Source of the DNA: an uncultured Acinetobacter sp.
Lineage (GTDB): Bacteria; Pseudomonadota; Gammaproteobacteria; Pseudomonadales; Moraxellaceae
Direction of reading: 5' to 3'
Length of the DNA stretch: 64,000 nt
Assembly (NCBI RefSeq): GCF_947493735.1
Contig: NZ_CANLSL010000001.1
Location: forward strand, 186,001 to 250,000
Both the position numbers and the translations under genes were made by a program. How positions within the stretch are numbered: position 1 is the stretch's first letter; each line of letters starts with the position of its first letter. Below the pieces are notes generated by a model. That model did no database searches and was not told the DNA's origin. It worked only from the letters and a program-made list of their open reading frames with translations. Shown one piece after another: positions 47,042 to 56,700 of this stretch.

Positions 47042-48346
47042 GTGAAACCAGTTCGTCTGGCTATACTTGGTTTGGGTACCGTCGGTGGTGGCGTTCTTGA
47101 ATTATTACAAATCAACGCCGCAGAGATTAAACGCCGTACAGGTCGAGAAATTCAAATTACCCATGTCGGCACACGTCGTCCTCGTCCAGATTTAAACCTT
47201 GATCCAAGCATTCAACAATCTGAAGATTTACTTCACATCGCACGTCAGTCTGATGTGGATGTCGTGATCGAAGTCATGGGCGGTATTCATCCTGCCAAAG
47301 AAGTGCTATTGGAAGCGATTAAAAACGGTAAGCATATTGTCACTGCAAATAAAGCATTACTTGCAGAACACGGTAATGAACTGTTTAAAGCTGCTGATGA
47401 CAACAACGTGCAAATCGCCTATGAAGCGGCGGTTGCAGGTGGTATTCCAATCATTAAAGTGATTCGTGAAGGTTTGGCTGCAAACCGCATTGATTGGGTT
47501 GCAGGCATTATCAACGGTACAGGTAACTTTATCCTGACAGAAATGCGTGAAAAAGGTCGTGCTTTTGCCGATGTGCTCAAAGAAGCACAAGAGCTTGGCT
47601 ATGCAGAAGCTGATCCGACTTTTGATGTGGAAGGCATTGATGCAGCGCACAAACTTGCCATGCTGGCGTCGATTGCATTTGGTATGCCTCTACAATTTAG
47701 CAAAGTCTATACCGAAGGCATTAGCAAAATCACTGCTCAAGATGTCAAATATGCCGAAGAATTTGGCTATCGTATCAAACATTTAGGTATAGCACGCCGC
47801 GCTGAAACAGGCATTGAGCTTCGTGTACACCCAACATTGATTCCTGAAGAAGAACTTTTGGCGAATGTAAATGGCGTTAAAAATGCCGTTCTCGTTCAGT
47901 CAAATGCCGTTGGTCCAACGCTTTACTATGGCGCAGGCGCTGGCGCTGGTCCGACTGCTTCTGCTGTAGTTGCCGATATTATCGATATCGTGCGTGACAT
48001 TAGCTATACCGAAGATGGCTCAGGTACGATTCCACATTTTGCTTTTGAAGCCTTGTCAGATTTGCCAATCCTTAGCCGTGAAGAAATGACCACTGGTTAC
48101 TACATCCGTGTCAATGCCGAAGATGAAACAGGTGTACTTGCAGATGTCACCACGATCTTGAGCCGTGCAGGGATTAGTATTGATGCGATCATGCAACAAA
48201 CTCGCTTAAAAGATTTAATTCCTATCGTGATTTTGACTGATCCAATCCAAGAATCGATCATGGATGAAGCTTTGGCAAAAATCCAAGCGCTCCCTGCGAT
48301 TCATGGCGAAATCGTTCGAATTCGTTTAGAATCTTTAGAAAGTTAA
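47042..48346 (+). CDS. hom: Homoserine dehydrogenase
   Basis: Reduces aspartate semialdehyde to homoserine for threonine and methionine synthesis. It is 434 residues: an N-terminal NAD(P)-binding GLGTVGGGVLELL, catalytic core with NKALLAEHGNELF and GIINGTGNFILTEM, and a C-terminal ACT domain (about 350-434, YIRVNAEDETGVLADVTTIL) for threonine feedback. The start is GTG 47042 because GGAG lies 6 bases before it; a TTG at 47030 overlaps the ribosome-binding site. It is followed by thrC after 97 bases. Confidence 0.95.
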   Translation: MKPVRLAILGLGTVGGGVLELLQINAAEIKRRTGREIQITHVGTRRPRPDLNLDPSIQQSEDLLHIARQSDVDVVIEVMGGIHPAKEVLLEAIKNGKHIVTANKALLAEHGNELFKAADDNNVQIAYEAAVAGGIPIIKVIREGLAANRIDWVAGIINGTGNFILTEMREKGRAFADVLKEAQELGYAEADPTFDVEGIDAAHKLAMLASIAFGMPLQFSKVYTEGISKITAQDVKYAEEFGYRIKHLGIARRAETGIELRVHPTLIPEEELLANVNGVKNAVLVQSNAVGPTLYYGAGAGAGPTASAVVADIIDIVRDISYTEDGSGTIPHFAFEALSDLPILSREEMTTGYYIRVNAEDETGVLADVTTILSRAGISIDAIMQQTRLKDLIPIVILTDPIQESIMDEALAKIQALPAIHGEIVRIRLESLES

Positions 48347-48443
48347 TTTATTCGTTTATTACATACCAAGTCGAGGCGATTGCTTTTCATTAACTCAAGA
48401 AAACTCGCCTCAATGACTAAAAGCAACTCATTGGAACATCATC

Positions 48444-49589
48444 ATGTCGAATGCCAATCGTTATACTGGTCTTGTTGATCGCTATCGTGATCGTTTGCCT
48501 GTATCTGCTACTACTCGTGCTATCTCCCTCGGTGAAGGCAACACGCCTTTGATCAAACTTGAGAATATTCCACGTTTGATTGGCAAGAATGTCGAGATTT
48601 ATGTCAAATACGAAGGTCTGAATCCAACAGGTTCATTTAAAGACCGTGGCATGACCATGGCGGTGACCAAAGCGGTTGAAGAAGGTTCAAAAGCGATTAT
48701 CTGTGCATCGACGGGTAATACCTCAGCAGCTGCTGCGGCGTATGCGGCACGTGCTGGCATTAAAGCCTATGTGTTGATTCCTGAAGGCAAAATTGCCATG
48801 GGGAAAATGGCTCAGTCGATGATGTACGGTGCGATCACCATGCAAATCCGTGGTAACTTTGATGATGGTATGCGCTTAGTCAAAGAAGTTGCAGATCAAG
48901 CCCCTGTAACCATCGTAAACTCGATCAATCCATATCGTTTGCAAGGTCAAAAAACCATTGCTTATGAAATCGTGGATGAACTCGGTCGTGCACCAGATTA
49001 TCACTGCTTGCCTGTCGGTAATGCTGGAAATATCACTGCGCACTGGATGGGCTATACCGAAGCAGTTGCCAACCAGTCTGCGGATCAATTTGAACAAGTG
49101 GTTTATGATGCGACTACGGATCAATTCACAGGACCAAAACCTGAAGGTCGCCCAACCATGGTTGGCTATCAAGCCGCAGGTGCTGCGCCGTTCTTACGTG
49201 GTGCGCCAGTGGAACAGCCTGAAACTGTTGCAACGGCAATCCGCATCGGTAATCCACAAAGTTGGAATCATGCCAAAGCTGTGGTACGTGACTCAAATGG
49301 TTGGTTTGATGAATTAACTGATGCAGAAATCTTAGATGCACAGCGCATGCTATCAATGTATGAAGGTGTGTTTGTAGAGCCTGCATCGGCGGCTTCAATC
49401 GGCGGTGCAATGCGTGATATTAAAGCAGGTAAAATCGCCGAAGGTTCGGTGATCGTCTGTACAGTGACGGGTAACGGTCTTAAAGATCCTGACACTGCGA
49501 TCAAACAATGTGCCGATGCCGTGATGCTCACCATCAATGCCACACTGGATGATGTCAGAACCTCAATTTTGAGCAATATGGAAAAATAA
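48444..49589 (+). CDS. thrC: Threonine synthase
   Basis: PLP enzyme of 381 residues converting O-phosphohomoserine to threonine. The Lys in NPTGSFKDRGMTMA forms the Schiff base; CASTGNTSAAAAAYAARAG binds PLP phosphate; GNAGNITAHW and the C-terminal VTGNGLKDPD are conserved. The length matches the short class II-like enzymes of pseudomonads and Acinetobacter. Operon partner of hom. Confidence 0.95.
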   Translation: MSNANRYTGLVDRYRDRLPVSATTRAISLGEGNTPLIKLENIPRLIGKNVEIYVKYEGLNPTGSFKDRGMTMAVTKAVEEGSKAIICASTGNTSAAAAAYAARAGIKAYVLIPEGKIAMGKMAQSMMYGAITMQIRGNFDDGMRLVKEVADQAPVTIVNSINPYRLQGQKTIAYEIVDELGRAPDYHCLPVGNAGNITAHWMGYTEAVANQSADQFEQVVYDATTDQFTGPKPEGRPTMVGYQAAGAAPFLRGAPVEQPETVATAIRIGNPQSWNHAKAVVRDSNGWFDELTDAEILDAQRMLSMYEGVFVEPASAASIGGAMRDIKAGKIAEGSVIVCTVTGNGLKDPDTAIKQCADAVMLTINATLDDVRTSILSNMEK

Positions 49590-49622
49590 TTTTTCATGCT
49601 TTGATCAAAAGATATACTTAAA

Positions 49623-49650
49623 AAAACCAACCCAATGCGGTTGGTTTTTT
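49623..49650 (+). terminator. Terminator after thrC
   Basis: Stem AACCAAC/GTTGGTT with a T-run about 35 bases after the thrC stop. Confidence 0.85.
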
Positions 49651-49846
49651 ATTGCATCGTACAGAATATACCCCCGTACAAGAATAACTCTTATTTACAA
49701 ACAATTTGATACAGTTTGATTTGTTTTGGTGCAAAATCAATAAATTGCCCAATATTTGGGCAGCATAATAATGCTTCAAAGTTGGTTTTGTAAGTTATTG
49801 CAGTTTTATTGCAAAGAAATAAATTAAATCAGCAACTTAATAAAGT
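49651..49846 (+). promoter_or_regulatory. Upstream regulatory region of the TorF porin
   Basis: Non-coding region. At 49717-49733 TGATTTGTTTTGGTGCA matches about 13 of 17 positions of an NtrC-type enhancer dyad (only the right half GGTGCA is strong), about 110 bases upstream of the -24 element. A hairpin GCCCAATATTTGGGC occurs near 49747-49761. Confidence 0.45.
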
Positions 49847-49862
49847 TGGCACGCCCTTTGCT
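49847..49862 (+). promoter_or_regulatory. Consensus sigma-54 promoter of TorF porin gene
   Basis: TGGCACG-CCCT-TTGCT matches the sigma-54 consensus TGGCACG-N4-TTGCW at every specified position. The predicted start is near 49874, leaving a leader of about 63 bases before the porin ATG at 49937. Confidence 0.87.
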
Positions 49863-49936
49863 ATTTACATAACAGGTTCAGAGTCAAATCATTTCGATTT
49901 GAACATTTGTAATAAACAGCTTGGGGGAATACCAAC

Positions 49937-50680
49937 ATGAACTTTAAACTTTCTACATTAGTGGCTGCATCTTTACTCACTTGCACAAGTAGCTTGACTA
50001 TGGCAGCTGAGAGCGATTTGTCATTCTCTGGTACTGCAGCAATGACTTCAGATTACCGCTATCGTGGTATGACACAAACTGAAAGCGACCCTGCCGTTCA
50101 AGTTGGTTATGGATTAACCCATAGCTCTGGCTTATACGCAGGTGTCTGGGGCTCGAATGTCGGCTTTGGTAGCTCATTAGAGCTCGATCCATATGTAGGT
50201 TATAGCACTGAACTTGGCTCGTTGGCGTCTAAACCTGTGTTAGATGTCGGTTTATGGTACTACGGCTATCCAAGTGCTTCTGATTTTAATTGGCTTGAGC
50301 TGTATGCACGTCTAGGTTTTGCAGACACCATCACTGCTGGTGACAGTTTGCTTGCAAGCGTGAATTTCACTAATGATTTTTTTGGCTTAGATACTGATGC
50401 ATGGTATTTAAACCTGACTTATAGCATGCCATTGAGCGCATCTTTCGGTGGTGTAGCAAGCTTAGGTTATACCACTGCTGACGATTATGATTTCAGTGAT
50501 AACGCTAGTGGCGATGATAACTACATCGACTGGAAAGTTGGTGTGACTTACAGCTTTGCTTCTGTTGAAGACCTGTCAGCTGAGCTTGCTGCTGTCGGCA
50601 CAAATATTGACGCCGACACCAACCCGTACAAACGTGGTGTAGAGACTGGTGCTGTATTTACAATTACTAAAGCATTCTAA
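49937..50680 (+). CDS. TorF family putative outer-membrane porin
   Basis: A 247-residue outer-membrane beta-barrel. The signal peptide ends SSLTMAAES. The mature part alternates amphipathic strands (DYRYRGMTQTESDPAVQVGYG, GLYAGVWGSNVGFG, YIDWKVGVTYSF) and ends with the aromatic C-terminus TKAF required by the Bam complex. TorF-family proteins are small channels of unknown substrate, often under nutrient control. GGGGG precedes the ATG. The consensus sigma-54 promoter suggests nitrogen-responsive expression. Confidence 0.9.
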   Translation: MNFKLSTLVAASLLTCTSSLTMAAESDLSFSGTAAMTSDYRYRGMTQTESDPAVQVGYGLTHSSGLYAGVWGSNVGFGSSLELDPYVGYSTELGSLASKPVLDVGLWYYGYPSASDFNWLELYARLGFADTITAGDSLLASVNFTNDFFGLDTDAWYLNLTYSMPLSASFGGVASLGYTTADDYDFSDNASGDDNYIDWKVGVTYSFASVEDLSAELAAVGTNIDADTNPYKRGVETGAVFTITKAF

Positions 50681-50723
50681 GTTGTAAATAGCATAGGCTA
50701 GAAAATTAGCCTTGCGATAAAAA

Positions 50724-50754
50724 AATCCTGTCTTACTTCAAGACAGGATTTTTT
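50724..50754 (+). terminator. Terminator after TorF porin
   Basis: Perfect 10-bp stem AATCCTGTCT/AGACAGGATT with a 7-base loop and T-run. Confidence 0.88.
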
Positions 50755-50874
50755 AATGGAGAATTGGCGCTAAATACGTCTTGGCATATTAAATGCTTAA
50801 TTTATATCGAATAAAGATGGTTTGAGTAGATTAAAAAGAATGATGGAACTAAGAATCCGATAACCGTTTTCGCA

Positions 50875-50900
50875 AACCCTGCTTCGGCAGGGTTCTTTTT
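50875..50900 (+). terminator. Second plus-strand terminator, no gene upstream
   Basis: Stem AACCCTGC/GCAGGGTT with a TTCG loop and T-run, 120 bases past the porin terminator. It has no T-run on the minus strand, so it does not serve the downstream SPOR gene. It could end read-through or a short RNA from about 50755-50870. Confidence 0.75.
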
Positions 50901-50920
50901 ATTTCGATAAAGTAGAATTT

Positions 50921-51568
50921 TTAATGACTCGCTCGAATCGGTTGCTTCACAATGATCGAATCAATGCCTGCATGTTGTAAAGTTTGCTGTGCTATATGCG
51001 CAGACTCTTTCGACTCATATGGCCCTGAGATCACTCGATACCAAACTTGATCGCCTTCGTTGGTCATTACTACTTCGGCAGATAAACCATTGAGAACAAT
51101 CTCAGCTCGACGTGCATCAGCACTATCAGGATCTTCATAGCTTCGCACTTGCAAGATAAAACGAGGTGCTGCAGTGATGGTTGCTGTTTGATAATTTTCA
51201 TCAAAAGGATCACTGACCGATTCACTCGCATCTTCTGAACGTGATGGTGTTGGCGCCTCTACGACGACTACAGGCTGTTCGATTTGATGCTCAGGTACAG
51301 CTTGATCTGGAATTGGAGTGACTTGTTGCTGTGGTAGCATGTCATAGAAGCGGTAGTCTTTATTAGTATCTTGATCATTGACCGCCATTGGTCCTTGCGT
51401 CGCACCTTTACGCTCAACAGGCTTCCACGGACTCCATAGCGATAAGAAAATGGCAACACAAATACCCGCCAAAACCAAAACCACAAGCCATAGCCACGAT
51501 GGAATCGCTTGGGTGTTTTCACGTGCTTTCGGGCGTTGCGATACTCCACGAGGGGCTTTACCAAACAC
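50921..51568 (-). CDS. SPOR domain-containing protein
   Basis: A 215-residue bitopic inner-membrane protein: a basic cytoplasmic N-terminus, one TM helix (about 24-45, WLWLVVLVLAGICVAIFLSLW), a Pro/Glu/Val-rich periplasmic linker, and a C-terminal SPOR domain (about 135-210, FILQVRSYEDPDSADARR through VWYRVISGPY). SPOR domains bind denuded peptidoglycan at division septa, so it may be a FtsN-like or DedD-like division factor. It follows argS by 175 bases on the same strand; this argS-SPOR order recurs in pseudomonads and Acinetobacter. Confidence 0.9.
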   Translation of the reverse strand: MFGKAPRGVSQRPKARENTQAIPSWLWLVVLVLAGICVAIFLSLWSPWKPVERKGATQGPMAVNDQDTNKDYRFYDMLPQQQVTPIPDQAVPEHQIEQPVVVVEAPTPSRSEDASESVSDPFDENYQTATITAAPRFILQVRSYEDPDSADARRAEIVLNGLSAEVVMTNEGDQVWYRVISGPYESKESAHIAQQTLQHAGIDSIIVKQPIRASH

Positions 51569-51743
51569 TGACTATCCTCTATTTTTTACTTGCGTCTCAA
51601 AACATGTATCTACTCAAATCGAGTAATCACAACCCCAAAACCTTAATGATTGACAACTTATTTCAATGCGAAAATGTAATTGACTAAGCATTTCATCTAT
51701 ATTACAGAATTTAAATAAAATTCGGGTGAAGTAAAATATTTTG

Positions 51744-53543
51744 TTACATTGCCTCAGGGGCTCTGACACCTAATACGGTTAAGCCATTTCTTAAGACTTG
51801 CTGTACATTCACAGATAATAATAAACGTGCTTGTGACAGCTCAATATTGCTTTCATCCAAGAATTTCACACCGTCTTGCGCATACCAACCGTGGAATAAT
51901 GCCGCCAAGTCTTTGAGATAGTTGCCAATCTGATGCGGTTCATAGGCATTGGCCGCACGAATCACAATCTCAGGATAAGCTGCCAATTTCGCCAAAATCT
52001 CTTCTTCAATTGGTAAAGTCAGTAATTCACAATGTTCACGAGCTGTAGCTTGATCAAAGCTGATATTTTTCTCAGGCGCTTTACTCAAGATACTATTGAC
52101 CCGAGCATGGGCATATTGGATGTAATACACTGCATTGTCTTTACTTTGTGAAACTGCTAAATCCAAATCGAAATCAATGTGTTGCTCAGACTTACGCATC
52201 ACATAGTAGAAACGTGCCGCATCATTGCCGACCTCCTGACGAAGCTCACGCAAAGTCACAAATTGCCCTGAACGAGAGGACATTTGCACCATTTCACCGC
52301 CACGCCATAGGCTGACGAACTGTACCAAAAGCACAGTCAATTTCGATGAATCATAGCCAAGTGCATCAATCGCCGCTTTCACCCGAGCGATATAGCCATG
52401 ATGGTCTGAGCCCCAAATATCGACGATATGGGTATAGCCACGTTGTAGCTTATCCAAGTGATAAGCAATATCTGAGGCAAAATAGGTGGTTTGACCATTA
52501 CGACGTTTTACCACACGGTCTTTTTCATCACCGAATTCAGTCGATTTAAACCAAATATTGCCTTCTTTTTCATAGAGAAAACCACGTTGATCGAGCACCG
52601 CTAAGGCTTCATCAATCTTCTCGATCAGTGAGGCTTCGCTAAACCATTTGGCAAAAGTCACGCCGAAATCTGCTAAATCATCTTGAATATCATCCAAAAT
52701 GGCTTTTAACGCCGCTTGATGGAATACGGCATAATCTGCGCCAAGTAACTTTTGGCTATTGGCAATTAAACCGTCGATATGCTTTTCTTTATCACCAGAC
52801 AGCACGACTTTATTGCCTTCTGCATTAAGCTCCTCAGCATATTGCACATCTTCAGGCACTTCTGCATAGACGTCGGCAACGGTACGAACGTATTTATCTT
52901 GATCGGCATCAATGATGCTTTGTGCGATGTCTTTGACGTAGTCGCCTTGATAAGCATTTTTTGGGAAAACCAGCGTTTGACCGCATAATTCTAAATAACG
53001 CAAATAGGTCGAAGTCGCCAAGATGTCCATCTGACGTCCTGCATCATTGACATAATATTCACGGTCAACAGTCGCCCCTGTGGCTTCGAGCAAATTCGCC
53101 ACGGTCATACCATAGGCAGCACCACGACCATGCCCGACATGCAAGCTTGATGTTGGATTGGCAGATACAAACTCGACTTGGATTTTTTCAGCTTGATTGA
53201 CTTGGCTACGACCGTATTGATCTTTTTGCGTTGCAATGGTGTCTAGCACCACAAAGCGTTGATCTGCATTTAAAAAGAAATTGATAAAGCCAGGGCCTGC
53301 GATTTCAGCCTTACTGATGTCAGCAACAGTTGGTAGATTTGCTAGAATTTTTTCTGCCAAATCACGTGGCTTCATACCTGCAACTTTGGACGCCACCATC
53401 GCAATATTCGAGGCAAAATCGCCATGACTGCGGTCTTTGGTACGGGTCAACACACTGCTATTTTGCCAATCTTGTGGGAGAATATTTTCTGATTGAAGTG
53501 CTGCCACTGCTTGCGCCAGTGCATTTTGGATTGCCGTGTTCAT
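51744..53543 (-). CDS. argS: Arginyl-tRNA synthetase
   Basis: Class I aminoacyl-tRNA synthetase of 599 residues. The N-terminal Add-1 domain (about 1-100) precedes the HIGH-type motif in SSLHVGHGRGAAYG; the KMSK-like loop is MSSRSG. The C-terminal anticodon-binding DALR domain ends LRNGLTVLGVRAPEAM, typical of the family. The start at ATG 53543 agrees with the family N-terminus MNTAIQNALAQAV; the frame is open to 53585. Confidence 0.96.
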   Translation of the reverse strand: MNTAIQNALAQAVAALQSENILPQDWQNSSVLTRTKDRSHGDFASNIAMVASKVAGMKPRDLAEKILANLPTVADISKAEIAGPGFINFFLNADQRFVVLDTIATQKDQYGRSQVNQAEKIQVEFVSANPTSSLHVGHGRGAAYGMTVANLLEATGATVDREYYVNDAGRQMDILATSTYLRYLELCGQTLVFPKNAYQGDYVKDIAQSIIDADQDKYVRTVADVYAEVPEDVQYAEELNAEGNKVVLSGDKEKHIDGLIANSQKLLGADYAVFHQAALKAILDDIQDDLADFGVTFAKWFSEASLIEKIDEALAVLDQRGFLYEKEGNIWFKSTEFGDEKDRVVKRRNGQTTYFASDIAYHLDKLQRGYTHIVDIWGSDHHGYIARVKAAIDALGYDSSKLTVLLVQFVSLWRGGEMVQMSSRSGQFVTLRELRQEVGNDAARFYYVMRKSEQHIDFDLDLAVSQSKDNAVYYIQYAHARVNSILSKAPEKNISFDQATAREHCELLTLPIEEEILAKLAAYPEIVIRAANAYEPHQIGNYLKDLAALFHGWYAQDGVKFLDESNIELSQARLLLSVNVQQVLRNGLTVLGVRAPEAM

Positions 53544-53713
53544 AACCGCTCGGAATATTGCCAAAAAAGAAAGCAAATATAGCAAATTTTGCAGTACAAA
53601 GGGAGAGTGAAGAGCATGCGATCAGTATTTGAGATGGTTTTTTTTCTGGTTAATTTTTGGCTAAATTTGTAAATATGGTTAGAATAGTCCATTTTTTTGA
53701 TTTGATCCGCTTT

Positions 53714-53983
53714 ATGTCTCTATCTCCTTATATCTTTGGCAGCGTGCCAAAACTTCCTGCCAAATATGCTGCGGTGGTGATTCCGTTCATATTGTCATTT
53801 ATGATGAGTGGGCTGATTTCATTGATCAATATTATTCACAATATTGGTTTTGTAGATCATTTTGCGACAGTTTGGATTTCGGCATGGTTCTTTTCGTGGT
53901 GTGTGGCTTTTCCTGCAGTCTTAATTTTATTACCGATTGTGCGTCGTATCACCGCACGCTTGGTTGATTTCTCTAAAGTTTAA
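53714..53983 (+). CDS. DUF2798 family membrane protein
   Basis: An 89-residue inner-membrane protein with two hydrophobic segments (AAVVIPFILSFMMSGLISLIN and VWISAWFFSWCVAFPAVLILL) separated by a short loop; this pattern and the terminal VRRITARLV match DUF2798. Function unknown. ATG 53714 fits the usual family start SPYIFGSVPKLPAKY; upstream starts at 53657 or 53675 are possible. Its ribosome-binding site is weak. Confidence 0.82.
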   Translation: MSLSPYIFGSVPKLPAKYAAVVIPFILSFMMSGLISLINIIHNIGFVDHFATVWISAWFFSWCVAFPAVLILLPIVRRITARLVDFSKV

Positions 53984-54021
53984 AATTGCCAAATTCAGCT
54001 TTTGATTCCCAAAAGTTAAAA

Positions 54022-54158
54022 AGCTGTCTCAAAACTATAACCCCCCCTTTAATTCCCCCTTCACAGGGGGAAAACCGCTCAATAAAATCAGATGGCTAAA
54101 TTCCTCCCCTTTTAAAGGGGAGGTTAGGTGGGGTTGAAAATTGGATTTTGAGACAGCT
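54022..54158 (-). repeat. MITE-like repeat, copy 2
   Basis: A 137-bp element bounded by perfect 13-bp terminal inverted repeats AGCTGTCTCAAAA and TTTTGAGACAGCT. The interior matches copy 1 (30819-30952) in reverse orientation, including both hairpins. It has no coding capacity and no obvious target-site duplication. It lies between two convergent genes. Confidence 0.85.
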
Positions 54159-54189
54159 CCTTTTACATTTTTATCAGTGAATTACCAAA

Positions 54190-55112
54190 TCAATCTTCAT
54201 CAATGATTTCAGCAAGCAATTCATCTGATGGTGCAAAATAATAGCCACCATTGACCGCCGTGGTAAAATGCAACAAACGATCGTGAATATAATCCCCTGT
54301 AGTACCAAACATATGCTCAAGCATTTGATCAATAATATTTAAATCTTTGGTGTAGGCGATAAAAAACAAACCTTGTTCAGCGTGTCCGTCACCATAGGGC
54401 AAACTGTGACGCACGATTTCTAATTCCTCACCCTCATCATCTTCGATCACCACTCGGGCGATATGCGCATTGTCAGGTTTCACATCGTCTTCCATCTCGA
54501 TGCTTTCAAGTTTTGATCGTCAAAAACATTTTCCTGAGCATCGACTTTTAACCGATTGAATTTATCCAAATCATGCACATAACGCTGTGCAACAACAAAA
54601 CTGCCATCGGCAAAAATACCTGCGTCTTTACCCAGTAGTGCCACTTCTTCACGGTCATCTTTGAATTGTGGATTTTCCGTGCCATCAATAAAGCCCGTTA
54701 AATCACGGCTATCCAAGTATTTAAAGCAGGTACGCTCTTCAAGCACTTCCACTTGCTCACGAATACCATGAAAGAAGGCTTGGCTCAGTACAAAGCAAAT
54801 ATCTGCCTTGCTACTTGCCACGTGAATTAATACGTCGCCAGCATCAACAGGCATTTCAAAGGCGCCTTGGATCGGCTCAAGTTGATGAAAGTTTTCAGGT
54901 ATTTGACTATGGAGTTGTTGCCATAGCGTTGGAGAGAATACGATCGCAGTTTTAATTTCAGCATTGGCATGTTGTGTAATCAGTCGATCTCGAGTATTGA
55001 TGAGGTGGTTCAGTTGCTGTTTGAGTTGTTCTACAGTTAATTGTCCCAAGCGTATCACGATAAAACGGGCATGATCGGAAGGTAGTGGCAAAATGACAGA
55101 TTGCGCAGTCAT
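54190..55112 (-). pseudogene. DyP-type heme peroxidase, frameshifted
   Basis: Reads as two frames: 55112 down to about 54521 gives the N-terminal part (with the GFIDGTENP heme motif), and about 54520 down to 54190 gives the C-terminal part (DNAHIARVVIEDDEGEE with the heme-ligand His, and EQGLFFIAYTKDL). They join if one base is restored in the run after GTTTTTG near 54521: the C-terminal frame then reads RSKLESIEMEDD, matching the family's expected GRQKLESIE-like linker. The restored length, 307 residues, equals the family's usual size. Everything else is well conserved, so this is either a very recent inactivation or a sequencing error. Confidence 0.85.
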
Positions 55113-55403
55113 TTAGAACTCCTAAAAATTAATAAAAACATGAATTTGATTGATATTGATAGTGTCTGAACCCTGCGCTGAGGTATAGCTAAAATTCACA
55201 TTTTCCATGTAATGCATGCTCTGCCAGTAGTGCTATTTAGCTTTAGAGTTTTTTTATATTGTTTTTTTTTGTTGCTTTTTGACAAATATTATCGGACTCA
55301 CACAGAGATCGTTTAAGCTATGCGACTTAATGATGAAATGTGTGTTTATCGGATTTTCGATTGAATTTAAATCTTGATAAGAATTCGTAATGTGGAGTGT
55401 GCT

Positions 55404-56669
55404 GTGCAAGAGATTTGGCTGAAATTGCAAGACTGGATTGATCAATATCCGTGGTTAGAGATGTCGAACTCTTTGGCAATTTTGATTTTGATCACTACAG
55501 TTGCGTATTTGATTAGCAAAAAAATTGTGGTAGTTGGACTGCGCAAGCTGATTTCCAAATTTTCTTTTGCCAAGAATAGTGAAGCATTCCAAAAACATAG
55601 CGTGATTCGACGTATTGCCAATATCGTCCCTGCCATTGTCATCATCAACGGCATAGGCGCTGTACCTCATCTTTCAGAAAAAGTCGTTCAATTGGTACAA
55701 ATGCTCTCACAAGCTTGGATTTTCTTAACGATTGCCTTAGCGATTAGTGACTTTTTAAATATTTTCAATTTGTCTTATCAACACAATCCAAAGTCAGCCA
55801 ATAAGCCGATTAAAGGCTATCTGCAATTGATCAAACTGATCATCTATATTGTATGTGGCTTGATGATTATCGGTACATTTTTGAAAAAAGATGTATTCAC
55901 CTTGCTGGCTGGTTTCGGTGCGATGGCTGCGGTATTGATGCTAGTGTTTCAAAATACCATTTTGTCACTGGTCGCAAGTGTTCAGATCTCTTCTTATGAC
56001 ATGATTCGTATTGGCGACTGGATTGAGATGCCCAGTCTCGGCGCAGATGGTACGGTGATTGATATCGCACTACACACCGTCACGGTGCAAAACTTTGATA
56101 AAACCTATACCGTGATTCCGACCAATAAACTGGTGACGGATACCTTCAAAAACTGGCGTGGCATGACGGACTTGGGGCGTCGTCGCATCAAACGTGCCTT
56201 CTATGTCGATCAAAGTAGTGTGCATTTCTTATCCAACGATGATATTGCACGATTAAAGAACTTTTTGTTGCTTGAAACGTATATCGATAAAAAGAGCCAT
56301 GAGCTGGAAGAATGGAATAGCAGTGTCACAGAGTTATTTAATCAACGCCGTATGACCAATCTTGGGACTTTCCGAGCGTATATGCTGCTCTATTTGCAAA
56401 AGCATGAAGGCATCGCCCAAGATCAAACGCTCTTGGTGCGCCAACTTCAACCGACTGCGCAAGGCCTACCACTCGAGCTATATTGCTTCACCAATACCAT
56501 TAACTGGAATATTTACGAGGATATTCAATCGGATATTTTCGACCACTTATTTGCCATCATCGGTGAATTTGGTTTACGGGCTTATCAAGCACCGTCGGGT
56601 GCAGACTTCCAAAATATTCAACTTGAGCGTCAAGAGTTGAATACACCTGAAGATTTGCCAAAAGAGTGA
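55404..56669 (+). CDS. Mechanosensitive ion channel of MscS family (YbdG-like)
   Basis: A 421-residue membrane channel: four to five hydrophobic segments in the first 200 residues, then the MscS pore/beta region AGFGAMAAVLMLVFQNTILSLVASVQI and DWIEMPSLGADGTVIDIALHTVTVQNFDKTYTVIPTNKLVTDTFKNW. A soluble C-terminal domain of about 170 residues follows, as in YbdG-type channels. GTG 55404 is chosen because GGAG sits 6 bases before it; a TTG at 55374 has no site. Monocistronic, convergent with ppa. Confidence 0.9.
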   Translation: MQEIWLKLQDWIDQYPWLEMSNSLAILILITTVAYLISKKIVVVGLRKLISKFSFAKNSEAFQKHSVIRRIANIVPAIVIINGIGAVPHLSEKVVQLVQMLSQAWIFLTIALAISDFLNIFNLSYQHNPKSANKPIKGYLQLIKLIIYIVCGLMIIGTFLKKDVFTLLAGFGAMAAVLMLVFQNTILSLVASVQISSYDMIRIGDWIEMPSLGADGTVIDIALHTVTVQNFDKTYTVIPTNKLVTDTFKNWRGMTDLGRRRIKRAFYVDQSSVHFLSNDDIARLKNFLLLETYIDKKSHELEEWNSSVTELFNQRRMTNLGTFRAYMLLYLQKHEGIAQDQTLLVRQLQPTAQGLPLELYCFTNTINWNIYEDIQSDIFDHLFAIIGEFGLRAYQAPSGADFQNIQLERQELNTPEDLPKE

Positions 56670-56700
56670 AATCAACAATAAATCACTGAGTTAAGCCCAT

